This document shows, in pieces, positions 23,961 to 31,673 of a stretch of 41,263 bases of DNA; the first letter of the stretch is position 1; the number at the start of each line of letters is the position of its first letter. A model generated the notes under the pieces. The model searched no databases. It was not told where the DNA came from and saw nothing but the letters and a program-made list of their open reading frames with translations. Origin of the DNA: Spartobacteria bacterium (GTDB lineage: Bacteria > Verrucomicrobiota > Kiritimatiellia > RZYC01); contig RZYC01000032.1 of NCBI GenBank assembly GCA_009930475.1, positions 1 to 41,263 of the forward strand, read 5' to 3'. The translations under genes were made by a program, and so were the position numbers.

Positions 23961-26030
23961 TCACAGCAACTCTTTATATACATCCATGAGATTCTTACGG
24001 ATCTGGCTCAAAGGACCGTACATCATCGCTTTTCGAAAATATTTGTTATCCATAAACGAGGTGGTTACCTCTGATAACATCAAGCGCACCGCATCTGGAC
24101 AAGGCATAGGAGCTACCAAATAGATTAAGCGGGGTTGTTGTTCGTCTTCAAAACGCACTACGCCGGCTCGAGGTTGACGAACTGCTGAGGTTTTACAGTG
24201 AATCACTCTTGTCCCGTATTCTTCAAAGTAAAGGGCCCCCAGCTGCTCACGGTTTTGGAAATCCTGACACAACTGATGCTGCTCGCTCTCGTCCTGCACA
24301 AGCTGTTCGGCAAGAAAGGCGGTTATTGAATCAAGGTCGTCACAGGAAGCGGACGGATAGGTATAAAGGTTGAAACTAAGTATGAAATCCCAAATCCTAT
24401 CAAAAGAAATCTTATTGAACTTTGCTGATAATGCGCTGGATGTAAGCGGTGATACCAGGACGCTGTCTGTTCCCGGAGCAGCAACCTCATGCATATCCGT
24501 AAGCATCTGGGTGATATCACTACGCAGCCGTTCGCGATTCAACGGCAGTGATATTTGCAACACATGGGTTTTGACATAACTCAGCGGAAAAGTTGTCAGC
24601 ACCAGTTCGATCCGATGGGCTTCCAGATAGCTTTGTTCGATTTTGTACACGGCCGTAGCTTCAACCACTTCCAACCGAGGAAAATCGCGTTTCAAAATGG
24701 CCTGCAAGTACGCCGCCAATCCAATCCCCTCGAAACAGCAGACCAGACAACGAACTTTGTGATTTGGTACATTTTCACGATTCAGCACCAGAGATTGAAA
24801 ATGGATAAACAGATATTCAAGATCTCTCGGCATCGCTTGGATCCCATAGTATTGATCAAGGAGCTGGTTCAGAAAAACTTCTTTTTCGCTGCGATGTTCA
24901 TTGTCGTTGGCTGAATTACCCCAGTCTCCATGCCACGTGGGAATCCCGTTTTGCAGCCGTGTAACCAGTGACGAAACCGCCAGACAGAGGCACTCCTGCA
25001 AATGCCTGTCCAGATAGTATAATTCGTTATCCAGCGTACCAAAATGGCTGATCATACGTTCGACCATTTCTCTGATTCGCGGTGAGATGATTTCTGCGTA
25101 TTCATACATACATCCCTCGGAAATATCACCGATCTCCAAAACCTGGATGAACAGTCCGATAAAATCAACCTCCCCTTCGGGTAGCTTGCCGCTGAATGTA
25201 CGATCGGTTAATTTAGATAACAGCACCTGACCGACTTGGTTAAATCGGTCCATACAGGCCGGAATATCGCTACGTACAATATGCGCCCCGGATTTGATGC
25301 GGTGGTTGGCAATCTGAAGATAGAAAAAAAGCAGTGCCTCTCCTGCCATGGTAAACCGATACCCCAAATCAGCACACATGCTGCTGATATACACCATGGC
25401 GGGCTCTCTATTCGTCGGAAAGCGCATCCGGTTCATCAGTAATTTGAACTGATTGACTTCGAGTGAATTAATACTGTTGGCCTGCATATTGTACAGACAC
25501 GGAATAATGGTGTGACTGGAAAAGAGTTCCGTCAGTATGCGCAGAAAACGCAGCCGCAATGATAATTCTTCACCGGTCAGGCGAAGCCCCACCCCTTTCA
25601 GTCGATGCAGACGGCATGACGTTCCTTCAAGATCCTTATCGATGGCATTCAGATCGTTCCACACCGTCGTATCACTGATAAAGAACACGTAAGCGAGTTC
25701 AGATATCTTCACCTCCCGATTCTGGAAAATCAGATACAGCAGGATCAGTTTCTTTCGCACGGACGGCTGTAAGGTTTCTAAATATGATTCCGGCGTATTG
25801 ATGATGCCGAGGAGTTCCTGAGGAGAACGGCCAAAGGTCAGTACCTGGATACCCTGGTTGGGCTTACGCTCCAAAACAGCTCCACGCAGACTCAACCAGT
25901 TCTCCAAGTCATCCAAATCGCGTGATACGGTACGTTTCCCCACGGAAAAGGTCGCAGCCATATCATCGATTCGGATAACTCCATCAGTGGTCAGGAGAAA
26001 CCGCAGCATCATCTTTTGCCGGTCTTTCAT
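23961..26030 (-). CDS. PRD-domain PTS regulator (MtlR/ManR type)
   Basis: A 689-aa transcription activator of the MtlR/ManR family. Domains in order are: an HTH_11-type winged helix (residues 1-60, VGKRTVSRDLDDLENWL), an Mga-like HTH (about 85-165, ISDTTVWNDLNAIDKDL), two PRD modules (about 180-420, including LDRHLQECLCLAVSSLVTRL and DLEYLFIHFQSL), an EIIB-Gat-like domain (VRCLVCCFEGIGLAAYLQ) with a Cys pair, and an EIIA-mannitol-like C-terminus. In the EIIA part the usual IPH motif reads VIHCKTS, so a His remains but the surroundings are degenerate. It starts in an ATGA overlap with ptsI. Family members are switched by phosphorylation from HPr and EIIB; the four TGGCATGA repeats upstream of EIICB are its best candidate targets. 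Confidence 0.93.
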   Translation of the reverse strand: MKDRQKMMLRFLLTTDGVIRIDDMAATFSVGKRTVSRDLDDLENWLSLRGAVLERKPNQGIQVLTFGRSPQELLGIINTPESYLETLQPSVRKKLILLYLIFQNREVKISELAYVFFISDTTVWNDLNAIDKDLEGTSCRLHRLKGVGLRLTGEELSLRLRFLRILTELFSSHTIIPCLYNMQANSINSLEVNQFKLLMNRMRFPTNREPAMVYISSMCADLGYRFTMAGEALLFFYLQIANHRIKSGAHIVRSDIPACMDRFNQVGQVLLSKLTDRTFSGKLPEGEVDFIGLFIQVLEIGDISEGCMYEYAEIISPRIREMVERMISHFGTLDNELYYLDRHLQECLCLAVSSLVTRLQNGIPTWHGDWGNSANDNEHRSEKEVFLNQLLDQYYGIQAMPRDLEYLFIHFQSLVLNRENVPNHKVRCLVCCFEGIGLAAYLQAILKRDFPRLEVVEATAVYKIEQSYLEAHRIELVLTTFPLSYVKTHVLQISLPLNRERLRSDITQMLTDMHEVAAPGTDSVLVSPLTSSALSAKFNKISFDRIWDFILSFNLYTYPSASCDDLDSITAFLAEQLVQDESEQHQLCQDFQNREQLGALYFEEYGTRVIHCKTSAVRQPRAGVVRFEDEQQPRLIYLVAPMPCPDAVRLMLSEVTTSFMDNKYFRKAMMYGPLSQIRKNLMDVYKELL

Positions 26031-27745
26031 TTTTGTATGACCTTTTCCTTCAGGAAACGGGATAAGCGGGCGCGAATCCCTTCAGAGGTTGGAATGCGGA
26101 GTATTTCTGTTACCAGCTCCTCAGCTTCACGACTGTCTATCTGCCGGATCAGCCGTTTCATTTCAGGCAGCTGTGCGGGATTGGCACTGAGTTCATCCAG
26201 ACCGATGCCGACAAAAAACGGCGTGGCCAGCAAATTCCCAGCGAACTCTCCGCAAATACCGTTTAGCTTACCCTTTTTCTTGGCCTTCCGAATGACATGC
26301 GTAATAGATCGCAACACCGCCGGATGAAATTCATCATAATACTCATGTACCGAAGGATTTCCGCGATCAGCCGCCAAGGTATACTGTGTCAGATCATTGG
26401 TTCCGATGCTGACAAAATCCACGATATCCAGGATTTCTTCGATCAGCTGCACTGCGGCCGGGGTTTCAATCATCACACCGATTTTCAAATTGTCCGGGCC
26501 TTTCCAGTCCAGAGCAATTTTCTCTTCCTCCACCAGAGCCCTCACCCGATGTATCGGAGCAAGCGATGCGATCATAGGAATCATCATGCCCACAGGCCCT
26601 CCTTCACTGGCCATCAGCAACGCCTGGATCTGGGTACGCAGAACATCTTCTTTTTGGAACAGCAGGCGAATGCCCCTCATACCGAGAAACGGATTGTCCT
26701 CAACAGGCAATGTCCAGTATGGCAAAGGTTTATCTGCACCGGTATCCAGCAGCCGGATAATCACATTCTGTCCGTTCATGGCGTCGATGGCCGTGCGGTA
26801 GACCTCGGTCTGCCGATCCAGCGTCGGACTGTGCATGGTTTCCATGAACAGGAATTCTGTGCGGAACAATCCAATCCCGTCCGCCTTATAGCGCTGTGCC
26901 GACAGAATGTCCTGCGCACCGCCCACATTGGCGTACAGACCGATTCTCTTGTTATCCAGCGTTACGGCAGGCAAATCCAACAGTTTCAGCAATTCTTCCC
27001 GATCCTTCTTATTTTCCCGATCCTTTTTATTCAACCGGGCGATCACTGTTTCATCCGGACTGATCCACAATTCGCCGGTGGCACCGTCCATATAGATCAA
27101 ATCGTCGTCATGAACAATGTTATAGAAGTCCGTATCGCGCATAATCACGGCTGGAATTTCCAGGGATCGGGCAATAATGGCGGCATGAGAATTCACCCCG
27201 CCTTTGCGCACGATAAAACCACACACCTTGGACATATCCATGGCCGCCGTTTGTGAGGGCGAAAGTTCATCGCTCACAATGATCGCCCGATCCGGAAGAG
27301 CCTTCTCTGCACCGCCTGAGCCGCTGATGCCTTGAATCAACTGGCGACCCATATCGCGGAAGTCCTGTCCTCTTTCCCGTAAATACGGGTCATCAAGTTC
27401 TTCCATTTCCAGCGCACTGGCTTCTGTAAACCGCTGAGAGGCCGCTTCTGCACTGATTTTCTTTTCCTTAATCAGTTCAATCACTTCCTCTTCGAGGTCT
27501 TCCGATGCAAGCATTTCAAGATGAGCTTCGAATATTTCGGCCTTATCGTCGCCCAGTTCACCCCGCACTTTAACAATCAGTTTTTCCAGTTCTGCGGCCG
27601 CGACGTCACGGCCCTTGCGAAAACGAACGCATTCCCGTTCAATCTGCGACTCATCAATGAGTCCGTGATCGACCGTCAGTTCATTTTTGACAAGATATAC
27701 ATTGCCGTAGGAAATCCCTACTGAAACCGGTTCACCCTGTAACAT
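26027..27745 (-). CDS. ptsI: PTS Enzyme I (PEP-protein phosphotransferase)
   Basis: A 572-aa Enzyme I that transfers phosphate from PEP to HPr, the first step of every PTS. The phosphorylated His lies in GGVNSHAAIIARSLEIP near residue 187 (the family usually has GGRTSHTAI, so N and A are small deviations). The PEP-binding barrel carries LFRTEFLFM, GMRGIRLL and DFVSIGTNDLTQY, with the active-site Cys in LNGICGEFAGN near residue 500. Length is normal. Its start is 1 base after the ptsH stop codon and its stop overlaps the regulator start by ATGA, so ptsH-ptsI-regulator are translationally coupled. Confidence 0.97.
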   Translation of the reverse strand: MLQGEPVSVGISYGNVYLVKNELTVDHGLIDESQIERECVRFRKGRDVAAAELEKLIVKVRGELGDDKAEIFEAHLEMLASEDLEEEVIELIKEKKISAEAASQRFTEASALEMEELDDPYLRERGQDFRDMGRQLIQGISGSGGAEKALPDRAIIVSDELSPSQTAAMDMSKVCGFIVRKGGVNSHAAIIARSLEIPAVIMRDTDFYNIVHDDDLIYMDGATGELWISPDETVIARLNKKDRENKKDREELLKLLDLPAVTLDNKRIGLYANVGGAQDILSAQRYKADGIGLFRTEFLFMETMHSPTLDRQTEVYRTAIDAMNGQNVIIRLLDTGADKPLPYWTLPVEDNPFLGMRGIRLLFQKEDVLRTQIQALLMASEGGPVGMMIPMIASLAPIHRVRALVEEEKIALDWKGPDNLKIGVMIETPAAVQLIEEILDIVDFVSIGTNDLTQYTLAADRGNPSVHEYYDEFHPAVLRSITHVIRKAKKKGKLNGICGEFAGNLLATPFFVGIGLDELSANPAQLPEMKRLIRQIDSREAEELVTEILRIPTSEGIRARLSRFLKEKVIQK

Positions 27746-27746
27746 A

Positions 27747-28007
27747 TCAGTCCTTCAGGTTGAGAATGAATTGTTTCAAATGCTTCATGGCTTCCTGTTC
27801 ATCCGCTCCGTCGCAAATTAACTCAATAAAGTTATTCTGTGAGATGCCCAGCTTCAAAAGCTTCAGCAGGCTTTTCACGTTAGCGGTTTTGTCATTAAAT
27901 ACGATAGTAATGTTTGATTCGAACTTTTTTGCTTCCTCAACGAAGCGTTTCGCCGGGCGAGTATGCAGCCCTGTAGGATTACTGATTGCGATTTTTTCTG
28001 TGATCAT
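27747..28007 (-). CDS. ptsH: Phosphocarrier protein HPr
   Basis: An 86-aa HPr that relays phosphate from Enzyme I to EIIA. The catalytic His is H15 in NPTGLHTRPA. A serine at position 46 (NVKSLLKLLKLGI) is kept, the site that HPr kinase modifies in Gram-positives and some Gram-negatives, so an HPrK-type control is possible although no hprK gene is in the window. Shine-Dalgarno AAAGGAG lies 7 bases before the ATG and could be masked by the anti-Shine-Dalgarno sequence in the leader. It leads the ptsH-ptsI-regulator-chemoreceptor group and is preceded by a 209-base gap with predicted RNA structure. Confidence 0.97.
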   Translation of the reverse strand: MITEKIAISNPTGLHTRPAKRFVEEAKKFESNITIVFNDKTANVKSLLKLLKLGISQNNFIELICDGADEQEAMKHLKQFILNLKD

Positions 28008-28057
28008 TTTTTTCTCCTTTTACCGTTTTAGTACCATGTTGTGCGATTGAAATAGAG

Positions 28058-28195
28058 GGGGAGGCGGCGAAGATTCTTTCTGCCGGGAACATCCAGTATA
28101 GGAGGAGGTGATCCCTAGTTGTCATTGGATCGGTTTTTCTCTGGATATAACAAAAAGCATCGCTGTTGGTGACGCAGCTATATTGCCGCCTCCCC
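28058..28195 (-). promoter_or_regulatory. Structured leader upstream of ptsH with anti-Shine-Dalgarno element
   Basis: The 209-base gap between the SorE-like gene and ptsH can fold on the minus strand. A closing 11-bp perfect stem pairs 28185-28195 with 28058-28068 (GGGGAGGCGGC and its complement). Inside it, CTGGAT at 28141-28146 pairs with ATCCAG at 28091-28096. Nested within that, GATCC at 28110-28114 pairs with GGATC at 28127-28131. A small hairpin lies near 28160-28180. The minus strand at 28100-28115 reads GGGATCACCTCCTCCT, nearly identical to the 16S rRNA 3' tail, and could pair with the ptsH ribosome site. It may be an attenuator, a translational switch or an mRNA-stability element; ligand unknown. 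Confidence 0.5.
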
Positions 28196-28216
28196 GTTGT
28201 TTGTTGGGTGAATCAG

Positions 28217-29476
28217 TTAGATGGGTTCGCCTTTTTCCATCAGATAGCGTTCCGCTTCGACGCTCCATAATCCATCGTTTTTGGAGACAATCTGTGCTAA
28301 TCCGCGATAGAACGGCGATTCATCCGCCTTGCTTTCCAAGTCACTCAATGCAATGAGCGGCATTGAAACATGCGTGTAAATCAGTTTTTTACCGCCGGGA
28401 ATCTTGGGAAGATTCAGCGTGGCCTCGACCGCCGCATCCAATCCGCCGACATGCGTAACCAGCACCTCCGCTTTCAACAGATTCTGCTCCATAAGCGACA
28501 ACGCTTCCCGCATGTCGTCCACATTACCACCGGTGGTGCCGATGATATGTTTTTCCATATAATGAACATCATAATAGTTGATCTTAGCAGAAAACGTGGT
28601 GTCAGTGGGTCCGGCGAAGAAGTTTAAGCAGCCGTTAAAGCCCAGCAGGCCTTCAGCAAATTCAAGCACTTTATCAAAGGCCACCATCACCAGAATATCG
28701 TCAAATCCTTCATTTTCAGTCAACTGCATCAACGAATGGGTCGGATCATCAAATTTAGACGTGTTGATGAGCAGCAGGGAGATGCCGTTAGACTCTGCCT
28801 TTGCACCAAAAAGCTTCTGGGCACGCTGCAAACGTCCATCATCCAGATCGGTGACAACCAGCTGACGCGGACGGAACTCACCGGATAACGCATAATCCAG
28901 CGCGGCGAGCCCCATGGGGCCGCATCCGCCCACAATCGCCATACGTCCACCTTCTTTGATGCCCATATAATGATTGTGATTATGACGATCTGTTCTGTAG
29001 AGCGACCGACACGCCCCGATGGTACAGGAATAGGGTTCAGCCAGTGCTGCGCTGAAAAATCCTTCGCCGCAGTATGGCAGCAGACAGTCCATAATCATCA
29101 CTTCCGGCGGAAGTATCATATAGGTAGCATCGCCGCCGCAATAGGCATAGGAATATCCGGGCGACTCCATGCCGCCCTTGTAATTCAACGCCGGCTGCAG
29201 AGAAAACAGGGAGCCTTCTTTATATTTGTCGGCCCAGTCACTGCCGATTTTTACGATTTCTCCGGCCATCTCGTGCCCCACGATAATGGGATGATCGGCC
29301 ACATCATCGGGAACGCGTTTGTGTTCAGCACCAAGATAAGCCGCCTTGTATGTGCTCATACACACGCTGTCGGCGCAGACTTTGACCAATATTTCGTCTT
29401 TTTTGATTTCCGGCAGTTCAAATTCGTCCAACCGAAGATCCATTTTCCCGTATAATCGAACAGCTTTTGTTTTCAT
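28217..29476 (-). CDS. Zinc-type dehydrogenase, L-sorbose-1-phosphate reductase-like (SorE)
   Basis: A 419-aa medium-chain dehydrogenase. It resembles the SorE family, which interconverts L-sorbose 1-phosphate and glucitol 6-phosphate. Visible family features are MKTKAVRLYGKMDLRLDEFELP at the start, CADSVCMSTYKAAYLG, HPIIVGHEMAGEIVKIG (catalytic-zinc His-Glu), NHNHYMGIKEGGRMAIVGGCGPMGLAALDYAL (nucleotide-binding GxGxxG-like turn), EGFDDILVMV, CLNFFAGPTDTTFSAKINYYDVHY and GTTGGNVDDMREAL. It follows the EIIA gene by 1 base. In a mannitol operon one would expect MtlD; finding a SorE-like enzyme suggests the substrate is a related ketose or hexitol phosphate. Exact substrate is unresolved. Confidence 0.87.
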   Translation of the reverse strand: MKTKAVRLYGKMDLRLDEFELPEIKKDEILVKVCADSVCMSTYKAAYLGAEHKRVPDDVADHPIIVGHEMAGEIVKIGSDWADKYKEGSLFSLQPALNYKGGMESPGYSYAYCGGDATYMILPPEVMIMDCLLPYCGEGFFSAALAEPYSCTIGACRSLYRTDRHNHNHYMGIKEGGRMAIVGGCGPMGLAALDYALSGEFRPRQLVVTDLDDGRLQRAQKLFGAKAESNGISLLLINTSKFDDPTHSLMQLTENEGFDDILVMVAFDKVLEFAEGLLGFNGCLNFFAGPTDTTFSAKINYYDVHYMEKHIIGTTGGNVDDMREALSLMEQNLLKAEVLVTHVGGLDAAVEATLNLPKIPGGKKLIYTHVSMPLIALSDLESKADESPFYRGLAQIVSKNDGLWSVEAERYLMEKGEPI

Positions 29477-29477
29477 G

Positions 29478-29936
29478 TTACAGCTCCTTTTCCTGTAGCA
29501 ATTTCAATATGACGTCCGCACTTTCAGCACGCATAATAGACTCGACCAGCTCCTCGTCATCGCAGATGTCCGCGACCTGACAGACGGCTTCTTCGTTGTG
29601 CTCTTTAACGCTGGGGGCGGCGATGTAAATCAGCAGCTCAATGGGATCGTTATCGGGATCACCAAAATGAACCGGTGTTTTCAAGGTGACAATGCCATAA
29701 CCTAACGCCAGTGCACCTTCCTCCGGTCTGGCGTGCGGCATCGCCATACCAGGGGCAATGATAATATAGGGGCCGTTTTCTTTGCATTTTTTGATGATGG
29801 TTGTGAGATATTCCGGTGTGCAGGCTCCGCGGTCGAGCAGCAGCTGTCCCCCTTTGATAATGGCATCTTCCCAGTCTGCTGCATCGACATTACATAAAAC
29901 GGCCTTCTCATTAACGATATACTCTCTGAAACTCAT
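29478..29936 (-). CDS. PTS EIIA component, fructose/mannitol type
   Basis: A 152-aa stand-alone EIIA (PTS_EIIA_2 family) that takes phosphate from HPr and passes it to the EIIB domain. The active-site histidine is H68 in MAMPHARPEEGA, followed by the usual GIVTLKTPVHFGDPDNDPIELL segment. It lies between EIICB and the dehydrogenase; the start codon has AAGGAA 10 bases upstream and follows the 10-bp hairpin at 29955-29978. Together with EIICB it completes the transporter. Confidence 0.95.
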   Translation of the reverse strand: MSFREYIVNEKAVLCNVDAADWEDAIIKGGQLLLDRGACTPEYLTTIIKKCKENGPYIIIAPGMAMPHARPEEGALALGYGIVTLKTPVHFGDPDNDPIELLIYIAAPSVKEHNEEAVCQVADICDDEELVESIMRAESADVILKLLQEKEL

Positions 29937-29954
29937 GATTGATTCCTTATTTAT

Positions 29955-29978
29955 GGCGGGCGGATCACTCCGCCCGCC
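29955..29978 (-). terminator. Perfect intercistronic hairpin between EIICB and EIIA genes
   Basis: GGCGGGCGGA (29955-29964) and TCCGCCCGCC (29969-29978) form a perfect 10-bp G+C-rich stem with a 4-base loop, 8 bases after the EIICB stop codon. On the minus strand it is followed by AUAAAUAAGGAA rather than a U tract. It is therefore more likely a 3'-end stabiliser or processing/attenuation element, setting the ratio of EIICB to the downstream genes, than a full terminator. Confidence 0.7.
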
Positions 29979-29986
29979 TTCTACAG

Positions 29987-31378
29987 TTATTTATAGCTGT
30001 CAACGACCAGCTGAACAACGTCCTTGTATTGCGGTGCATTCACCAGATTGGTTACGGCCACGCAATGGGCTTTGGTTCCCGACATCTTCACCCGTTCCAT
30101 CAGATCACGATGACAGATCACCACCTGTGCTGAGCCGGGGATATCATCCACAGAACAATGCTCTACTTTGATCTCAAGGTTTTCTGCTTTCAGCAGTTTG
30201 GTCAATTTATTGGCACCCATGGCGCTCGAGCCCATTCCTGCATCACAGGCGAATACGATCTTTGTAATTTTACCCTTTGATGCCGATTTCATTGCTTTCA
30301 TTGCATCTTTTGCTTCGTTCAGTTTTTCCTCTGCGGCATCAGCTGCAGCGAATTTCTTTACGAAGGGCATGGCCACTACGAAGGATACAATCGTTGCCAC
30401 AGCAACCCCTGCCAGAACCGGCAGCAAACCACCTTTAGGAGCAACAGCCATCAGAGCAAAGATACTTCCAGGAGAAGGAGCAGCCACTTCGCCAGCACCG
30501 AGCAGCATGAAAGTCAGGATGCCGGAAGCACCACCGGCGATCGCAGCCAGAATCAATATCGGACGCATCAGTACGTAGGGGAAATAGATTTCATGAATTC
30601 CGCCGAAGAAATGAATAATGATCGCACTGGGAGCCGATGCTTTCACATTACCTTTAGCAAACATCCAGTAGGCCAGAAGAATGCCCAGTCCAGGACCCGG
30701 ATTGGTTTCCAGAAGGAAAAGAATGGATTTGCCATGCTCCTGCACCTGCTGGATACCCAAAGGCGACAGAATTCCATGATTGATGGCGTTGTTGAGGAAA
30801 AGAATTTTACCCGGTTCAATGAAAAGCGAAGCCAGCGGAATTAATTTGGCCGTAATGATCAGGTTTACGCCCGTTTGCAAAAACGCCACGATGATAGTGA
30901 TAACCGGCTGAATAACCCAGAATCCAAAAATGGCCACGAGCATCCCTATAATACCGGCAGAGAAATTATCGACCAGCATCTCAAATCCGACGGGCACTTT
31001 GCCTTCGATGGCCTGATCCGATTTCTTAATGATCCAGCCACCAAAGGGACCCATCAGCATGGCGCCGATAAACATCGGAATGTCCGATCCGACAATCACA
31101 CCCATGGTTGCAATGGTGCCGACCACGCCACCTCTGAATCCCCAGACAAGTCTACCACCGGTATATGCAATCAGCAGCGGCAGCAAATAAGTGATCATCG
31201 GCCCTACCATCGCCGCCATTTTTTCATTTGGCAGCCAGCCTGTTGGAATAAACAAAGCTGTAATTAAACCCCACGCGATAAACGCGCCAATATTCGGCAT
31301 AACCATTCCGCTTAGGAATCTCCCGAATTTCTGAATGCCTGCTTTTGCAGACGCATTATTTCCTGATGAACTTGACAT
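29987..31378 (-). CDS. mtlA: PTS EIICB component, mannitol type
   Basis: A 463-aa sugar-specific permease with fused EIIB. The EIIC part (residues about 15-340) has mannitol-type signatures: [67 protein letters not shown] and [13 protein letters not shown], across about eight membrane segments. An Ala/Lys-rich linker leads to the EIIB domain with the phosphorylated Cys near residue 378 in [18 protein letters not shown] is separate, as in many Gram-positives. The ATG at 31378 is chosen because GGAGG lies 9 bases upstream and the extra 12 upstream codons look non-coding. First gene of the PTS operon, with activator-like repeats upstream. Substrate could be mannitol or a related hexitol. Confidence 0.92.
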   Translation of the reverse strand: MSSSSGNNASAKAGIQKFGRFLSGMVMPNIGAFIAWGLITALFIPTGWLPNEKMAAMVGPMITYLLPLLIAYTGGRLVWGFRGGVVGTIATMGVIVGSDIPMFIGAMLMGPFGGWIIKKSDQAIEGKVPVGFEMLVDNFSAGIIGMLVAIFGFWVIQPVITIIVAFLQTGVNLIITAKLIPLASLFIEPGKILFLNNAINHGILSPLGIQQVQEHGKSILFLLETNPGPGLGILLAYWMFAKGNVKASAPSAIIIHFFGGIHEIYFPYVLMRPILILAAIAGGASGILTFMLLGAGEVAAPSPGSIFALMAVAPKGGLLPVLAGVAVATIVSFVVAMPFVKKFAAADAAEEKLNEAKDAMKAMKSASKGKITKIVFACDAGMGSSAMGANKLTKLLKAENLEIKVEHCSVDDIPGSAQVVICHRDLMERVKMSGTKAHCVAVTNLVNAPQYKDVVQLVVDSYK

Positions 31379-31442
31379 GTGAATACCTCCGTTTGTGTTG
31401 TTTCGATGTTTCATTTATATGTGCACCGGGAAAAAAACTGAA

Positions 31443-31471
31443 GATATAGCACTTTATTGTTGGCATGAATG
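31443..31471 (-). promoter_or_regulatory. Candidate activator-dependent promoter of the PTS operon
   Basis: Reading the minus strand, a -10-like TATATC lies at 31443-31448 and is preceded by TGC (an extended -10). The -35 position (about 31466-31471) has no TTGACA but is overlapped by the first TGGCATGA repeat, as expected where an activator replaces the -35 contact. The leader to the mtlA start would be roughly 55-60 bases. Confidence 0.4.
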
Positions 31472-31540
31472 ATGATTCCCTGTTTTGGCATGATCTTTTC
31501 AGCCATGGCATGAATCCCCCGAGCATCATTTGGCATGAAT
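31460..31540. repeat. Four TTGGCATGAAT direct repeats (candidate operator)
   Basis: Copies of TGGCATGA(A)T start at 31461, 31486, 31506 and 31531, all in the same orientation, with start spacings of 25, 20 and 25 bp. This is two identical pairs offset by 45 bp. They lie between the divergent PTS operon and TPR/ExbBD operon, nearest to the PTS promoter. The PRD regulator encoded at 23961-26030 is the most likely binder. Confidence 0.75.
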
Positions 31541-31585
31541 CCATGCCGCAGCCAAACCGTCACTATATACAACTGGAAAAAGGCT

Positions 31586-31614
31586 TTGACGCGTTTGAAT
31601 AACTAAATTATATT
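31586..31614 (+). promoter_or_regulatory. Sigma-70-type promoter of the TPR/ExbBD operon
   Basis: TTGACG (31586-31591) and TATATT (31609-31614) are separated by exactly 17 bp, giving five of six matches to each consensus box. A start near 31621 would leave a leader of about 50 bases before the ATG at 31674. Confidence 0.65.
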
Positions 31615-31673
31615 CACCACTTACTCATATTCTGATTAGTTTATAAATGCTGTGCCTAAGCGGGTTTGTTGAT

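Noticed and set aside
26297-27256. Long open frame (319 codons) opposite ptsI
   Set aside because: Enzyme I is unambiguous on the minus strand; the opposite frame is Gln/His/Arg-rich and domainless.
28100-28115. Plus-strand AGGAGGAGGTGATCC as a ribosome-binding site for a hidden gene
   Set aside because: No start codon with an open frame follows on the plus strand within a useful distance; the sequence makes more sense as an anti-Shine-Dalgarno on the minus strand.
28100-28115. Fragment of a 16S rRNA gene
   Set aside because: The match to the 16S 3' tail is limited to about a dozen bases and the flanks show no rRNA helix 45 sequence.
31460-31540. CRISPR-like array
   Set aside because: Repeats are about 10 bp with spacers of 10-15 bp, no cas genes are present, and the location is a divergent promoter.
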